Below, one piece after another: positions 28,051 through 36,590 of a stretch of 64,000 nucleotides of DNA. The first letter of the stretch is position 1; each line of letters starts with the position of its first letter. This stretch comes from Vallitalea longa (GTDB lineage: Bacteria; Bacillota; Clostridia; Lachnospirales; Vallitaleaceae). The translations under genes were made by a program, and so were the position numbers. Location of the stretch: the NCBI RefSeq assembly GCF_027923465.1, contig NZ_BRLB01000011.1, positions 1-64,000 of the forward strand, given 5' to 3'. The notes beneath the pieces were generated by a model. That model ran no database searches. It was given only the letters and a program-made list of their open reading frames with translations, and was not told the DNA's origin.

Positions 28051-28707
28051 TTAATCTATTTCTGTTCCACCCCACTCTATTACAGTAAATCCATGTCTTT
28101 CAAATGGTTCTAATATCTGTTGGTCAATACACTTATATTCATTTAGTGCTTTAAAAACCATATGAATCCTTTGTATGGAATCTGGTTTGGGATTTATTGT
28201 TAAACTTGCTATTTCCCCATACTCTTCTTTTGCGAAATATATTAAATTATATTTATTCTGTTCCATTTTAGGCAACCAAAACACAATAAACTCATTATAT
28301 TCTTTTGGCTTCAATCCCATATAAGATAATTTCTCTTGTAAAAATTCTGCTGTCTTATATCCTTCTACAACAAAACCTTTATTTAATCTACAATCTAAGT
28401 CGCACATACCTTCCCAATAAAGATATGAATATTCTTTTCCATCTTCATAATTTATTAATTTTCCATTTGGTTCAGCATGAACTTTCCAAGAATCATTATA
28501 TTTAGGGTATGTACATGTTAAATTACCTTTGTAATTAATCTTTACTATTATATCTGATTCTTTTTCTGGATATAAATAAATAACTGGTTTTAGATTTTCA
28601 TCTCCCGTATCCTCATCTTCATCTTCTATATTATTACTTAATAGTATTATTGATAATACTATTACTAGCACTAGTAATCCTATACTTATATATATATATT
28701 TCTTCAC
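28051..28707 (-). CDS. Membrane-anchored KPVIYLYP-family protein of unknown function
   Basis: About 218 residues from a GTG at 28707, ten bases after GGAGG; the frame stays open to 28767. An N-terminal anchor (YIYISIGLLVLVIVLSIILL) is followed by an acidic linker and the block LKPVIYLYPEKESDIIVKI. I recognise the latter as a recurring extracellular domain of unknown function in Clostridia. Conserved aromatic patches follow (YLYWEGMCDLDCR, FIVFWLPKMEQNKYNLIYF, FTVIEWGGTEI). No catalytic motif is evident. Confidence 0.65.
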   Translation of the reverse strand: MKKYIYISIGLLVLVIVLSIILLSNNIEDEDEDTGDENLKPVIYLYPEKESDIIVKINYKGNLTCTYPKYNDSWKVHAEPNGKLINYEDGKEYSYLYWEGMCDLDCRLNKGFVVEGYKTAEFLQEKLSYMGLKPKEYNEFIVFWLPKMEQNKYNLIYFAKEEYGEIASLTINPKPDSIQRIHMVFKALNEYKCIDQQILEPFERHGFTVIEWGGTEID

Positions 28708-28804
28708 TAAATCTGGTCCTCCACTCCCCAATAACTTAATCATATTAATTCTAATCGTAATACACATTAGTTATAACGTTCCAACCTTTATATCAATTTA
28801 TTAA

Positions 28805-28864
28805 AAATGTCTGATAATACATTATTTAAGTGATTAATCTTATATTTAGTATCATCAGACATTT
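28805..28864 (-). terminator. Terminator of the transaldolase-like gene
   Basis: An 11-bp perfect stem (AAATGTCTGAT with ATCAGACATTT, 28805-28815 and 28854-28864) with weak inner pairing lies 26 bp past the stop and is followed on the minus strand by a short T run. Confidence 0.65.
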
Positions 28865-28889
28865 ATTGTAGCCATAATTTTCATAACCT

Positions 28890-29534
28890 CTATTTAGGAA
28901 CATTCTTCCAATCATTTAAAAATCTTTCAATTCCTATATCTGTAAGAGGATGTTTTGTCATTTGTATCAATACCTTATAAGGTATTGTCGCAATATCTGC
29001 ACCTGCCAAAGCAGCTTGTGATGCATGTAATGGACTTCTAATACTAGCAGCAATTATTTCTGTATTAATATTATGGATAGAGAATATCTCTGCAATTTCT
29101 TCTACCAAATCCATTCCAACTGTGTCTATATCATCTAATCTTCCTATAAATGGACTAACATAAGTAGCACCTGCCCTTGCAGCAAGCAATGCCTGTGTTG
29201 CTGAGAATATCAATGTAACATTAGTCTTAATTCCTTCAGCTGTTAAAATTTTAACTGCTTTCAACCCTTCTATAGTCATAGGAATCTTGATAACAATATT
29301 TTTGTGTATGGTAACAAGCTCTCTTGCTTCTTCTATCATCCCTTTTGATTCAAGGCTTATAACTTCAGCACTAATAGGACCATCCACAATATTAGTTATC
29401 TCAGTAACAACTTCTTTGAAATCTCGCCCTTCTTTTGCTATTAGAGAAGGATTAGTAGTAACTCCACATATTACACCCATTTCTTCAGCTTCTTTAATAT
29501 CATTTACATTAGCTGTATCAATAAATATTTTCAT
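28890..29534 (-). CDS. fsa: Fructose-6-phosphate aldolase / small transaldolase
   Basis: A 214-residue enzyme of the Fsa/TalC subfamily. It begins [16 protein letters not shown], with [13 protein letters not shown] at 24-36. The Schiff-base lysine is Lys83 in IVIKIPMT, and [11 protein letters not shown] and [10 protein letters not shown] are family blocks. Members either cleave fructose-6-phosphate or act as transaldolase in the pentose phosphate pathway; sequence alone does not separate these cleanly. GAAGGGAGATAGG precedes the ATG, and the gene ends at its own terminator. Confidence 0.9.
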   Translation of the reverse strand: MKIFIDTANVNDIKEAEEMGVICGVTTNPSLIAKEGRDFKEVVTEITNIVDGPISAEVISLESKGMIEEARELVTIHKNIVIKIPMTIEGLKAVKILTAEGIKTNVTLIFSATQALLAARAGATYVSPFIGRLDDIDTVGMDLVEEIAEIFSIHNINTEIIAASIRSPLHASQAALAGADIATIPYKVLIQMTKHPLTDIGIERFLNDWKNVPK

Positions 29535-29682
29535 TTTTCCTATCTCCCTTCTTTTAAACTACATATTAATATTATCAGAATAGCATTCAATTATAAAGCT
29601 TTTTATAAAATATATTTTTTCTAATTTTATAACTTTACGCCATTAAAATAATATAAATAAATCAAGAGAGTGTAGTTATAGA

Positions 29683-29871
29683 CTAACCATCATATCTATC
29701 AAGTAATTCCTGTAACTTAACTGCTTGATGTCCCTCTTCTTCAGCAAATTTTGCAAAACAATTACTTATTTCTTCATCCTCTATATTTTTTGAGTGGGAT
29801 TCATAATCTCTAACTTTTTCTTGTGTATCAAGTATCGCTTTTTTCAAACAATCTTTTGGTGATAACTCCAT
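29683..29871 (-). CDS. Small ferritin-like/rubrerythrin-like helical protein
   Basis: A 62-residue protein with two predicted helices, Glu/His-rich. EEISNCFAKFAEEEGHQAVKL resembles the ExxH half of a ferritin-like four-helix bundle. It may pair as a dimer or simply share composition. AAGGAGGTATAAT precedes the ATG, a strong site, which supports real expression. Function is not established. Confidence 0.6.
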   Translation of the reverse strand: MELSPKDCLKKAILDTQEKVRDYESHSKNIEDEEISNCFAKFAEEEGHQAVKLQELLDRYDG

Positions 29872-30000
29872 ATTATACCTCCTTAAAATTTAATCATACT
29901 TATTTTAACCTTTTTTGAATGTAATATACTAATTACATCTTCAATATTACATATGAACTCAAATAAGCTTTGATTATTTCCCAGGAAAACAATTAATTAA

Positions 30001-30043
30001 AAATGCCCAAGGTATAGATCATTATCTATATTCTTGGGCATTT
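30001..30043. terminator. Terminator past the flavodoxin-family gene
   Basis: An 11-bp perfect stem (AAATGCCCAAG, 30001-30011, with 30033-30043) contains an inner TATAGAT/ATCTATA pairing. The minus-strand continuation is T-rich. It lies 24 bp past the stop of the gene at 30067. Confidence 0.75.
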
Positions 30044-30066
30044 CATTATACTATTAATTTTAATTA

Positions 30067-30636
30067 CTAAACAATCTTTTTGAGAAGCCAAGCCATATTG
30101 TCTCCGAGATTTTTCATGTTTTCTATACCTTCAGTATCGTTAATAACATCACCTTCTGCTCTACCTAAGCCAAGATTCCAATAATTCGCTCCTACTACAA
30201 TAGCTTCTGAAATAGTAAATAAATTATTTACTGAATTAAATGCTGCTATAGCTCCATCTCTCCTTTGAGATACTACTGCTGCACAGACTTTTCTCTTCAA
30301 CAGACGTTCTGGTCGTGTCACATAACCTACTCTATCAATGAATGCCTTCATCTGAGCAGTTAACCCTCCAAAATAAACTGGTGTTCCCAATATGATTCCA
30401 TCTGCTTCAACTATTTTATCAATGCAATCATTTACGATATCATCATTGAATATACATTTATTTTTACCGCTAATTCTGCATTTTCCACAACCTATACATC
30501 CATGTATGCTTCTGTTACCTATTTGAACAAGTTCTGTTTCGATTCCTTGCTCATTTAATTGATTCAATGCTGTTTTTAGTAAAGTGTATGTATTACCTTC
30601 TTTTCTTGGACTTCCATTAAATGCTATAACTTTCAT
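30067..30636 (-). CDS. NADPH-dependent FMN reductase / iron-sulfur flavoprotein-like
   Basis: About 189 residues from ATG 30636, chosen because GGAGG lies eight bases upstream within the longer frame. The N-terminus MKVIAFNGSPRKEGNTYTLL is the FMN-binding loop. GCIGCGKCRISGKNKC (about 46-61) is the compact cysteine motif of iron-sulfur flavoproteins, expected to bind a 4Fe-4S cluster. GTPVYFGGLTAQMKAFIDR follows. It is a cytosolic electron-transfer or quinone-reducing protein; the partner is unknown. Confidence 0.82.
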   Translation of the reverse strand: MKVIAFNGSPRKEGNTYTLLKTALNQLNEQGIETELVQIGNRSIHGCIGCGKCRISGKNKCIFNDDIVNDCIDKIVEADGIILGTPVYFGGLTAQMKAFIDRVGYVTRPERLLKRKVCAAVVSQRRDGAIAAFNSVNNLFTISEAIVVGANYWNLGLGRAEGDVINDTEGIENMKNLGDNMAWLLKKIV

Positions 30637-30849
30637 ATTTACCTCCATCGACTTATATTTATTAATTTATTATCTCACTGCTATTTAATTTTAACTAGTA
30701 TAGATTAATAAATTAAATGTTCATTATTAATATTATTGCTTATATCATCAAATTATTAATATCACTTATTATTCTATATAATATATTATGAAAAATCAAT
30801 GTACTAATATATGAATTTCTATTTTTTAATGTAAAAAGTTAAAAAATAA

Positions 30850-30870
30850 CCAGTTACTATAGATAACTGG
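30850..30870. terminator. Hairpin with T-runs on both strands
   Basis: CCAGTTA (30850-30856) pairs with TAACTGG (30864-30870) around a 7-nt loop. TTTTT follows on the plus strand (30872-30876) and TTTTTT on the minus strand (30841-30846). It serves the small gene at 30883. Confidence 0.65.
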
Positions 30871-30882
30871 CTTTTTCCTATA

Positions 30883-31017
30883 CTATACATCATTATTCTT
30901 AACTGATTGTTTTTTCTTATTAGGATTATGATTCATATTTTCTTTGGTTATAGGGGTTTGGTAGTTACATTTTTCTAGTCTTGAGATTTTATTATCTGGT
31001 TGACTATCTTTTGGCAT
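30883..31017 (-). CDS. Small hydrophilic protein, 44 residues
   Basis: A 45-codon frame starts at ATG 31017, seven bases after AAGGAAGTGG, and ends at TAG, 12 bp before a terminator-type hairpin. The product is polar and basic, with KCNYQTPITKENMNHNPNKK in the second half, one Cys and no membrane segment. The ribosome site, frame and terminator make it a believable gene. I do not recognise the family with certainty; the QTPITKENMNH segment resembles short conserved clostridial proteins, some spore-associated, but this is a recollection, not a match. Confidence 0.6.
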   Translation of the reverse strand: MPKDSQPDNKISRLEKCNYQTPITKENMNHNPNKKKQSVKNNDV

Positions 31018-31122
31018 TAAATCCACTTCCTTCTTATAGAGTATTATTATTTTATAGTATGTCCCCCAAATTATTATTTATTATGAATTTCTATTTATTC
31101 TATTAAATTATATTATAAGACA

Positions 31123-31151
31123 TTGACATTTACATAATTTAGCAGTATATT
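31123..31151 (+). promoter_or_regulatory. Promoter of the DUF3783 gene
   Basis: The -35 TTGACA (31123-31128) and -10 TATATT (31146-31151) are 17 bp apart, about 75 bp upstream of the start codon. Confidence 0.7.
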
Positions 31152-31232
31152 CATTATGTTATTAATAGGTAAATATTAAATGTTACTTTTAGATATACTA
31201 TTAACTAGATAATGACTATACGAGGTGAAATC

Positions 31233-31652
31233 ATGGGATTTGAACAAATTAATGAAGAAGACACCAAAAAACCTATTGGAAGAAATTGTATACTTATTTA
31301 CGGTTATACATCTGAAGAAAATAAGATTATACAAAAATATTCAATGCAAAACAGCATTAATGAATGTATTATTGTTAATGATGATATGTTAGGAATTAAG
31401 ATATCAGATTTAATATCAGATAAAACCAAAAAAAATGATACAAAAGTTAATTATAAAACAGGTGTCAAAGCGAAAACTATACTTTTTAATGCGGTTTCCA
31501 ATAAAGCCATTCATTCTTTTATAAATTCATTCAAAGAAACATCATTTAAAAAACCTATTTATGCTGTCACAACCGAAACTTCTCTTAAATGGAAATTGGG
31601 AGATTTAATAAAAGAATTGGTACTAGAAAAAATGAGCATGAGCAAGCATTAA
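31233..31652 (+). CDS. DUF3783-family protein
   Basis: About 139 residues from ATG 31233, set by CGAGGTGAAATC; an ATG at 31212 gives a longer frame with no ribosome site. The C-terminal half (KTILFNAVSNKAIHSFINSFKE, then KPIYAVTTETSLKWKLGDLIKEL) fits DUF3783, a clostridial family of unknown function. Cytosolic, alpha/beta. The stop codon is inside the loop of a terminator hairpin shared with the convergent aldose epimerase gene. Confidence 0.75.
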   Translation: MGFEQINEEDTKKPIGRNCILIYGYTSEENKIIQKYSMQNSINECIIVNDDMLGIKISDLISDKTKKNDTKVNYKTGVKAKTILFNAVSNKAIHSFINSFKETSFKKPIYAVTTETSLKWKLGDLIKELVLEKMSMSKH

Positions 31653-31662
31653 GCTTGCTCAT
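31638..31662. terminator. Hairpin terminator overlapping the DUF3783 stop codon
   Basis: ATGAGCAAGC (31638-31647) pairs with GCTTGCTCAT (31653-31662), with the stop codon in the loop. It separates two convergent genes whose stop codons are only about 20 bp apart. Confidence 0.65.
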
Positions 31663-31671
31663 ATATATTTA

Positions 31672-32547
31672 TCAATTAATAGAAATCGTATATTTAGATT
31701 TGAATTCTTCCAGTTCCTTTAATTTCTGTATACCTTTTTTGGTTTTATATTGCTTATCAGTATTTTCAAAATCTGCTACTCCATACCATGGTTCCAAACA
31801 TACAAATGGAGAATTATCAGGTTGTCCCCATATACCTAGATATGGAAATCCATCATATTTAATGCATACTTCTTTACTATTATTTTTATTCTTTAATGAT
31901 ATACTATTTGATTTTACATCCAATAATATAATAGCACCTTCACTGAATATATCCTTAGTCATAGGAACTATTTTTTCATTATCAAGAAAAGGCATACTAT
32001 CAACTGATATAACAAAATCATTGTTCAAATGATATTTATCAACTGTTTCAGGTATATCAAATTCAATGTAATAGTCCTCTAACTTTTCTTCTTTGTGTAA
32101 AGGTAAATTAAACCCTGGATGAGCACCTATAGAAAAATAAATATCTCCAGAATCTAGATTTTTAACCTTATATCCAACACTTAGACTATTGTCTGTTAAT
32201 TCATATGTAACAGTTAATAAAAATCTATATGGATATTTTTGAAGTGTCACTTGATTAAATAATAATGTATATTCTAACTTTGCTTTATTAATTTCCTTAA
32301 CTTCAAATTCCATATCTCTGGCAAAACCATGTTGTTCTAATTGATAATCCTTACCGTCTATATAATACTCATTATCCAGTAATTTACCTACTATAGGAAA
32401 CAGTAAAGGTGATTTTCTACCCCATACTTTTTTATCTCCTTGCCATAAATATTCTAAGTTATCTTTTTTAGTCTTTATACTTGACAATTGAGCACCAAAA
32501 CTGTTTACTTCAATTTTCAGAACATCATTTTCTAATACATTAATCAT
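31672..32547 (-). CDS. Aldose 1-epimerase family protein (LacX/GalM-like)
   Basis: A 291-residue protein of the galactose-mutarotase fold. It has a SIKTKKDNLEYLWQGDKKVWGRKSPLLFPIVGKL block typical of the LacX-like subgroup, SIGAHPGFNLPL (the catalytic His region) and YLGIWGQPDNSPFVCLEPWYG, whose Glu is the expected base. It probably interconverts the anomers of an aldose or sugar phosphate. GGAGGAATTAAT precedes the ATG. It is monocistronic by spacing. Confidence 0.85.
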   Translation of the reverse strand: MINVLENDVLKIEVNSFGAQLSSIKTKKDNLEYLWQGDKKVWGRKSPLLFPIVGKLLDNEYYIDGKDYQLEQHGFARDMEFEVKEINKAKLEYTLLFNQVTLQKYPYRFLLTVTYELTDNSLSVGYKVKNLDSGDIYFSIGAHPGFNLPLHKEEKLEDYYIEFDIPETVDKYHLNNDFVISVDSMPFLDNEKIVPMTKDIFSEGAIILLDVKSNSISLKNKNNSKEVCIKYDGFPYLGIWGQPDNSPFVCLEPWYGVADFENTDKQYKTKKGIQKLKELEEFKSKYTISIN

Positions 32548-32718
32548 ATTAATTCCTCCATTTAAAATGTTAAGATTAGCTGCTAAACATATTATTACAT
32601 TTTATAACAGGAAAATCAATATTTTTAAAAATGAATCTTCATGCTACATGAATATCACTATCAATTAGATATCTTATGTATATGTCATCTTTTATCAATC
32701 TCATAAAACTAACATTGA

Positions 32719-33765
32719 CTATTGGAATATTTTTCTTAGATTCTCATCATATGGTGGTTTAACTATACCTTTTTCAGTAATTATTGCAGTAATATATTTA
32801 TGGTCAGTTACATCAAATGCAGGATTATAGAATTTAACTTCTGGTGGTGCTGTTATTTTACCGAAACCATTATATATTTCTTTACTATCTCTAAGTTCTA
32901 TGTTGATGTCATCACCTGTTGCTGTTTCCATATCTATAGTTGAAGTAGGTCCTAATACGTAAAAAGGTATATTATACTCTTTGGCAAGTATAGCTACTCC
33001 AGATGTACCTATTTTGTTAGCCACATCTCCATTGGCTGCCACTCTGTCACACCCAACTAGAACTGCATCTATTTTTCCTTGTTTCATCACTATTGATGCC
33101 ATATCATCACAGATTACAGTTACATCTATACCAACTTCATTAAGTTCCCATGCTGTAAGCCTTGAACCTTGATTAAGGGGTCTGGTCTCATCGGAGAAGA
33201 CTTTGAAACCATAGCTTTTTTCATGACCTAGATACATTGGACCAAGGGCAGTTCCATATCCAGATGTTGCTATACCCCCTGCATTACAATGTGTCAAGAG
33301 TCCCATATTCGGTTTTAATAAACTAAGTCCGTACTCAGAAATTTTTTTACACATTTCCTGGTCTTCTCTTAGAATGTCTTCACTTTCTTCTAATAGACTT
33401 TTTTTGATTTCGTCCAGTGATTTTTCTTTTTCCTTCACTAATCTATCTTCCATACGATTAAGAGCCCAGAATAGATTCACTGCTGTAGGTCTTGATGAAG
33501 CTAAATATTTCTTAGCTTCCATGAATTCTTCATAAAAATCATCATATGTATTAGCTTTCGAGTCTTTTACACCTAGATAAATACCGAAACCTGCTGCAAC
33601 TCCAATGGCTGGTGCTCCTCTAACTCGTAACTTCTTGATTGCATCCCATGTATCTTCCAATTTATCGATTTCAATATATCTGGTTTCTGTTGGTAATAGA
33701 GTCTGGTCCAATAGAATCATCTTATCTTTTGCTTCGTTCAATTTGGCTGGAACAATGATATTCAT
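32719..33765 (-). CDS. mtnA: S-methyl-5-thioribose-1-phosphate isomerase
   Basis: A 348-residue enzyme of the aIF-2B-like family. [15 protein letters not shown] lies near 49, the catalytic Cys is in [18 protein letters not shown] (about 159-176) and the catalytic Asp in [20 protein letters not shown] (about 236-255). It converts methylthioribose-1-phosphate to methylthioribulose-1-phosphate in methionine salvage. The kinase gene is directly upstream (37 bp), so the pair is an operon. No downstream dehydratase or class II aldolase follows. Confidence 0.93.
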   Translation of the reverse strand: MNIIVPAKLNEAKDKMILLDQTLLPTETRYIEIDKLEDTWDAIKKLRVRGAPAIGVAAGFGIYLGVKDSKANTYDDFYEEFMEAKKYLASSRPTAVNLFWALNRMEDRLVKEKEKSLDEIKKSLLEESEDILREDQEMCKKISEYGLSLLKPNMGLLTHCNAGGIATSGYGTALGPMYLGHEKSYGFKVFSDETRPLNQGSRLTAWELNEVGIDVTVICDDMASIVMKQGKIDAVLVGCDRVAANGDVANKIGTSGVAILAKEYNIPFYVLGPTSTIDMETATGDDINIELRDSKEIYNGFGKITAPPEVKFYNPAFDVTDHKYITAIITEKGIVKPPYDENLRKIFQ

Positions 33766-33802
33766 TCAAATACACTCCTTCTTGTCTTCATTCATAATAT
33801 AA

Positions 33803-35038
33803 TTAATGAAAATCTACTATATGTTGACTACTGGTAAAACCGACTAGACAATCTATGAAGTCTTTTCCGGTTAACATCTTATGTCTGTTCATTATATATT
33901 CTTTGGCCAATAGTACATTCAGTTTCCTTATGTTTTCCCTATCTCTTTCATCTTCTATTCCGTCAATATCTTGTACATGTGCTAGTCCTACAGTTCTTCT
34001 TATCATTTCACATCCAGTAACTCCTGCTGTGTTAACGAAAATATCATCTATGTACCACTTAGCGAAATCAGGTGTCCTACAAGCCATGTTGTCCCTTACT
34101 ATGTCAGGCCATATTTTCATACATTTATCTCTAAAAACATCCATTACATCTCTAATGGTATCCAGCAGGTATCTCATGTGTTTTTTCTTGAGTTTCTCAT
34201 CTTTGCATCTGACATTCGTAGATAAATAATTCATGACAAGATTAGCAATCAAAGCTCCTGTGTCATAAGCTATAGGTCCGTAGAAAGCGAATTCTGGATC
34301 AATGACTTTAATGTTCTGCTGGTTTATGAATATACTTCCAGTATGCAGATCTCCATGAAGTAATGCTTGAGCATTATTCATAAAATCGAATTTGAGCTTA
34401 GTGACTTCCATCAATAGAGATTTATCGTTCCATACGTTTTCTTCCATGAATGTTTTCATGTAATCAGCAATATTATTCCTCTTAGCATCAAAGAAAGGTT
34501 CAGAATAAACAAGATCTTCCGTTATCTCGCATAACTGAGGATTTATGAATTCTTTTACATATGCTTTCTTGTCTTTATGGTCCATGGCTATATCAGAAGT
34601 AAGCAGTAAAGTCTTTACTATAAAATCAGTAATCTGATCTACAAATTTTGGATATTGATTATAGGAAAGCAGACCTGTCCTCATTATCACATAATCAGAT
34701 AAGTCTTCCATTATGGTTGTATACATTACTTCATCGAATTTATATACTTCAGGAACTGAACCATCTGTCAATTTATACTCCATCTCCAATAATTTACTTT
34801 CAATCTTACTTCTGTCAATATTTAAAGGCCAGTCTTCCCCTACACAACGAACATATGGAAGAGATTGTTTAACTATAACACTCTTGCCGCTTTTTCTATC
34901 TTTCACCCTGAAAACCAAATTAAGATTGCCATCACCTATTTCGTTACACTCAATGTCCGGATTCTCATCAAAGAAGTTCAGTTCTTGCTGTACATAGTCA
35001 TAAACTTTATTAACATCAAGTTGATAGAATTCTTTCAT
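33803..35038 (-). CDS. mtnK: S-methyl-5-thioribose kinase
   Basis: A 411-residue kinase of the choline/aminoglycoside-kinase fold, specific to the MtnK family by VIVKQSLPYVRCVGEDWPL (about 53-71), the catalytic LLHGDLHTGSIF (Asp near 231) and the metal-binding VIDPEFAFYGPIAYDTGAL. It phosphorylates methylthioribose left over from polyamine, ethylene or AdoMet use. AAGGAGAGATAAAGATA precedes the ATG. There is no SAM riboswitch in the 330 bp upstream. Confidence 0.93.
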   Translation of the reverse strand: MKEFYQLDVNKVYDYVQQELNFFDENPDIECNEIGDGNLNLVFRVKDRKSGKSVIVKQSLPYVRCVGEDWPLNIDRSKIESKLLEMEYKLTDGSVPEVYKFDEVMYTTIMEDLSDYVIMRTGLLSYNQYPKFVDQITDFIVKTLLLTSDIAMDHKDKKAYVKEFINPQLCEITEDLVYSEPFFDAKRNNIADYMKTFMEENVWNDKSLLMEVTKLKFDFMNNAQALLHGDLHTGSIFINQQNIKVIDPEFAFYGPIAYDTGALIANLVMNYLSTNVRCKDEKLKKKHMRYLLDTIRDVMDVFRDKCMKIWPDIVRDNMACRTPDFAKWYIDDIFVNTAGVTGCEMIRRTVGLAHVQDIDGIEDERDRENIRKLNVLLAKEYIMNRHKMLTGKDFIDCLVGFTSSQHIVDFH

Positions 35039-35227
35039 TATCTTTATCTCTCCTTTTTATTATCTTAGGTAATATTATGGAATTAATTATGACATATTCC
35101 CGATTAGTTTGTTAAGAAGTGACTTGATGTCAGATTAATGTTAATAACTATAGTGTAATCCAATTTTCTAATTTCATCAACTATTATTAGAACTATAAAA
35201 AACCTCTGTATAAATAAGTTAAATAGA

Positions 35228-35270
35228 AAAATCCCACAATATCCATATAAGCATAGATATTGTAGGATTT
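35228..35270 (-). terminator. Terminator of the sugar isomerase gene at 35368
   Basis: A stem of about 15 bp (AAATCCTACAATATC on the minus strand, pairing 35256-35270 with 35228-35243) with a 12-nt loop is followed by TTTTT. It lies 97 bp past the stop and separates the isomerase from mtnK. Confidence 0.75.
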
Positions 35271-35367
35271 TATATTTTCATTGATTAATAATAAGATTTC
35301 TTTTCTATTATTATAATCTGTAGATTTTTATTTTAACCCTCTTGAATTGGTGACAATTTTCTTATGG

Positions 35368-36171
35368 CTATTTTATTTTACCACTCATAAGGTCAATAAT
35401 GAACTCTCTATCCTTCTTAATGATGTTCTCATAATTTTTGAAAGCCTTATATAAATTTTCGATAATAATCCAACCAGAATAATTATTATCTCTAAATACT
35501 TCCATTACTTCTTTGAAATTAGCTATTCCTTCCCAGATATATAGCTCTGCTGACAGATCTTCAAGACTATCTTTTGCATGAATCTCTTTAACAGAACCTA
35601 CTAGATCTTTCGCTAGCTGTACATTATCAAGATTAGAGAAAGATACTGGATTCTGTGTATCATAATATATAAAGAAATCATCAGAATTGACTCTTTCAAG
35701 CATCAACAAGTTATTGTCTTTGTCCATTGTATTTTCCCAACCGATTTTAATATCTTTTCCTTTGACTTTTTCACATGCATATTTGAAACAAGTCACTGTA
35801 TTATTGAATTCCTCTTCATTGGTAATATCACTAGCAAAGAAACTAGGAAATTGGAATGTTTTTACTCCCATATCCTCAGCTATCTCAACAGCTTTATCAA
35901 TTATATCAAATACAGTTTCATGATCTTCTTTATTACTCATACCATGGTCCTTGTCACATAGGGTATTAAGAGCAAAAGTTGCTATAACAACATTATTCTC
36001 TTTTGCAAGTTCTAAATATTTCTTTTGTTTCTCCTTATCTGATAAATGAAATGAACCATCTTTATATTTAAGTTCAATCGCAATTCCATCAAAACCTAAT
36101 CTACCAGCAAAAGCAAATGTCTCCTCTTCTTCCATAGGTAACATCCATGCACATAATCCTAATTTTATCAT
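35368..36171 (-). CDS. Sugar phosphate isomerase/epimerase (TIM barrel), copy 1
   Basis: A 267-residue protein of the AP-endonuclease-2-like TIM-barrel family. LGLCAWMLPMEEEETFAFAG opens the barrel, with IKIGWENTMD, FFIYYDTQNPVSFSN and VKEIHAKDSLED as metal-ligand segments and a final Glu in IIIENLY. It is clearly paralogous to the gene at 37625. Here the glycine-rich loop of copy 2 (LGEGTTNF) is IWEGIANF. It probably interconverts a ketose with its epimer or aldose. It is separated from the rest of the locus by a 419-bp gap. Confidence 0.82.
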   Translation of the reverse strand: MIKLGLCAWMLPMEEEETFAFAGRLGFDGIAIELKYKDGSFHLSDKEKQKKYLELAKENNVVIATFALNTLCDKDHGMSNKEDHETVFDIIDKAVEIAEDMGVKTFQFPSFFASDITNEEEFNNTVTCFKYACEKVKGKDIKIGWENTMDKDNNLLMLERVNSDDFFIYYDTQNPVSFSNLDNVQLAKDLVGSVKEIHAKDSLEDLSAELYIWEGIANFKEVMEVFRDNNYSGWIIIENLYKAFKNYENIIKKDREFIIDLMSGKIK

Positions 36172-36590
36172 AAATTTTCATTCCTTTCATTGTACTTAAT
36201 GTATAGGTAATACAATTCAACTTTTCACATTCTGTTGGCTAGAACAATATTTGATTCAACTCTAATTATTTTCAATCCTATAATAAGAATAATTACTGTA
36301 TAATGGTATTTCTTATAATATCTAGCCCTACTATTATATATTATCTTCATATCTGAATCAACAATTATCTCCCTAATCCAACTAAAGGTAATTCATAAAT
36401 TAAAGGAGTGGATACGTCTTACTATAAAATATAAAGTTGACAATTACTATCCATATTAAATAATAAAAAGAACAATCTGCAATAAGATGATTCCATTTAC
36501 ATATAAAATAATATTTTAAACTAGTGATATAAAACTATTAATTTTTTCTATAATCTATTGATTTAACTGGTTAATCTAAATATGAAAATT
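36172..36590. other. 419-bp intergenic region, no gene seen
   Basis: AT-rich, with no frame that has a ribosome site. It must carry the promoter of the isomerase at 35368, but I see no convincing -35/-10 pair on that strand. A TTGACA at 36437 faces the other way with no gene after it. The shared motif found before GH43 and the transporter is absent. Confidence 0.5.

Noticed and set aside
16964-30636. Integron-like cassette array or defence island
   Set aside because: No shared spacer repeat, integrase, nuclease, toxin-antitoxin pair or restriction gene is present in the block.
35039-35367. SAM riboswitch upstream of mtnK
   Set aside because: Neither the S-box core nor a suitable leader hairpin is present. 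The only hairpin is the terminator of the upstream gene.
36437-36466. Plus-strand promoter in the 419-bp gap
   Set aside because: A TTGACA is followed by only a weak -10, and no plus-strand gene lies downstream.
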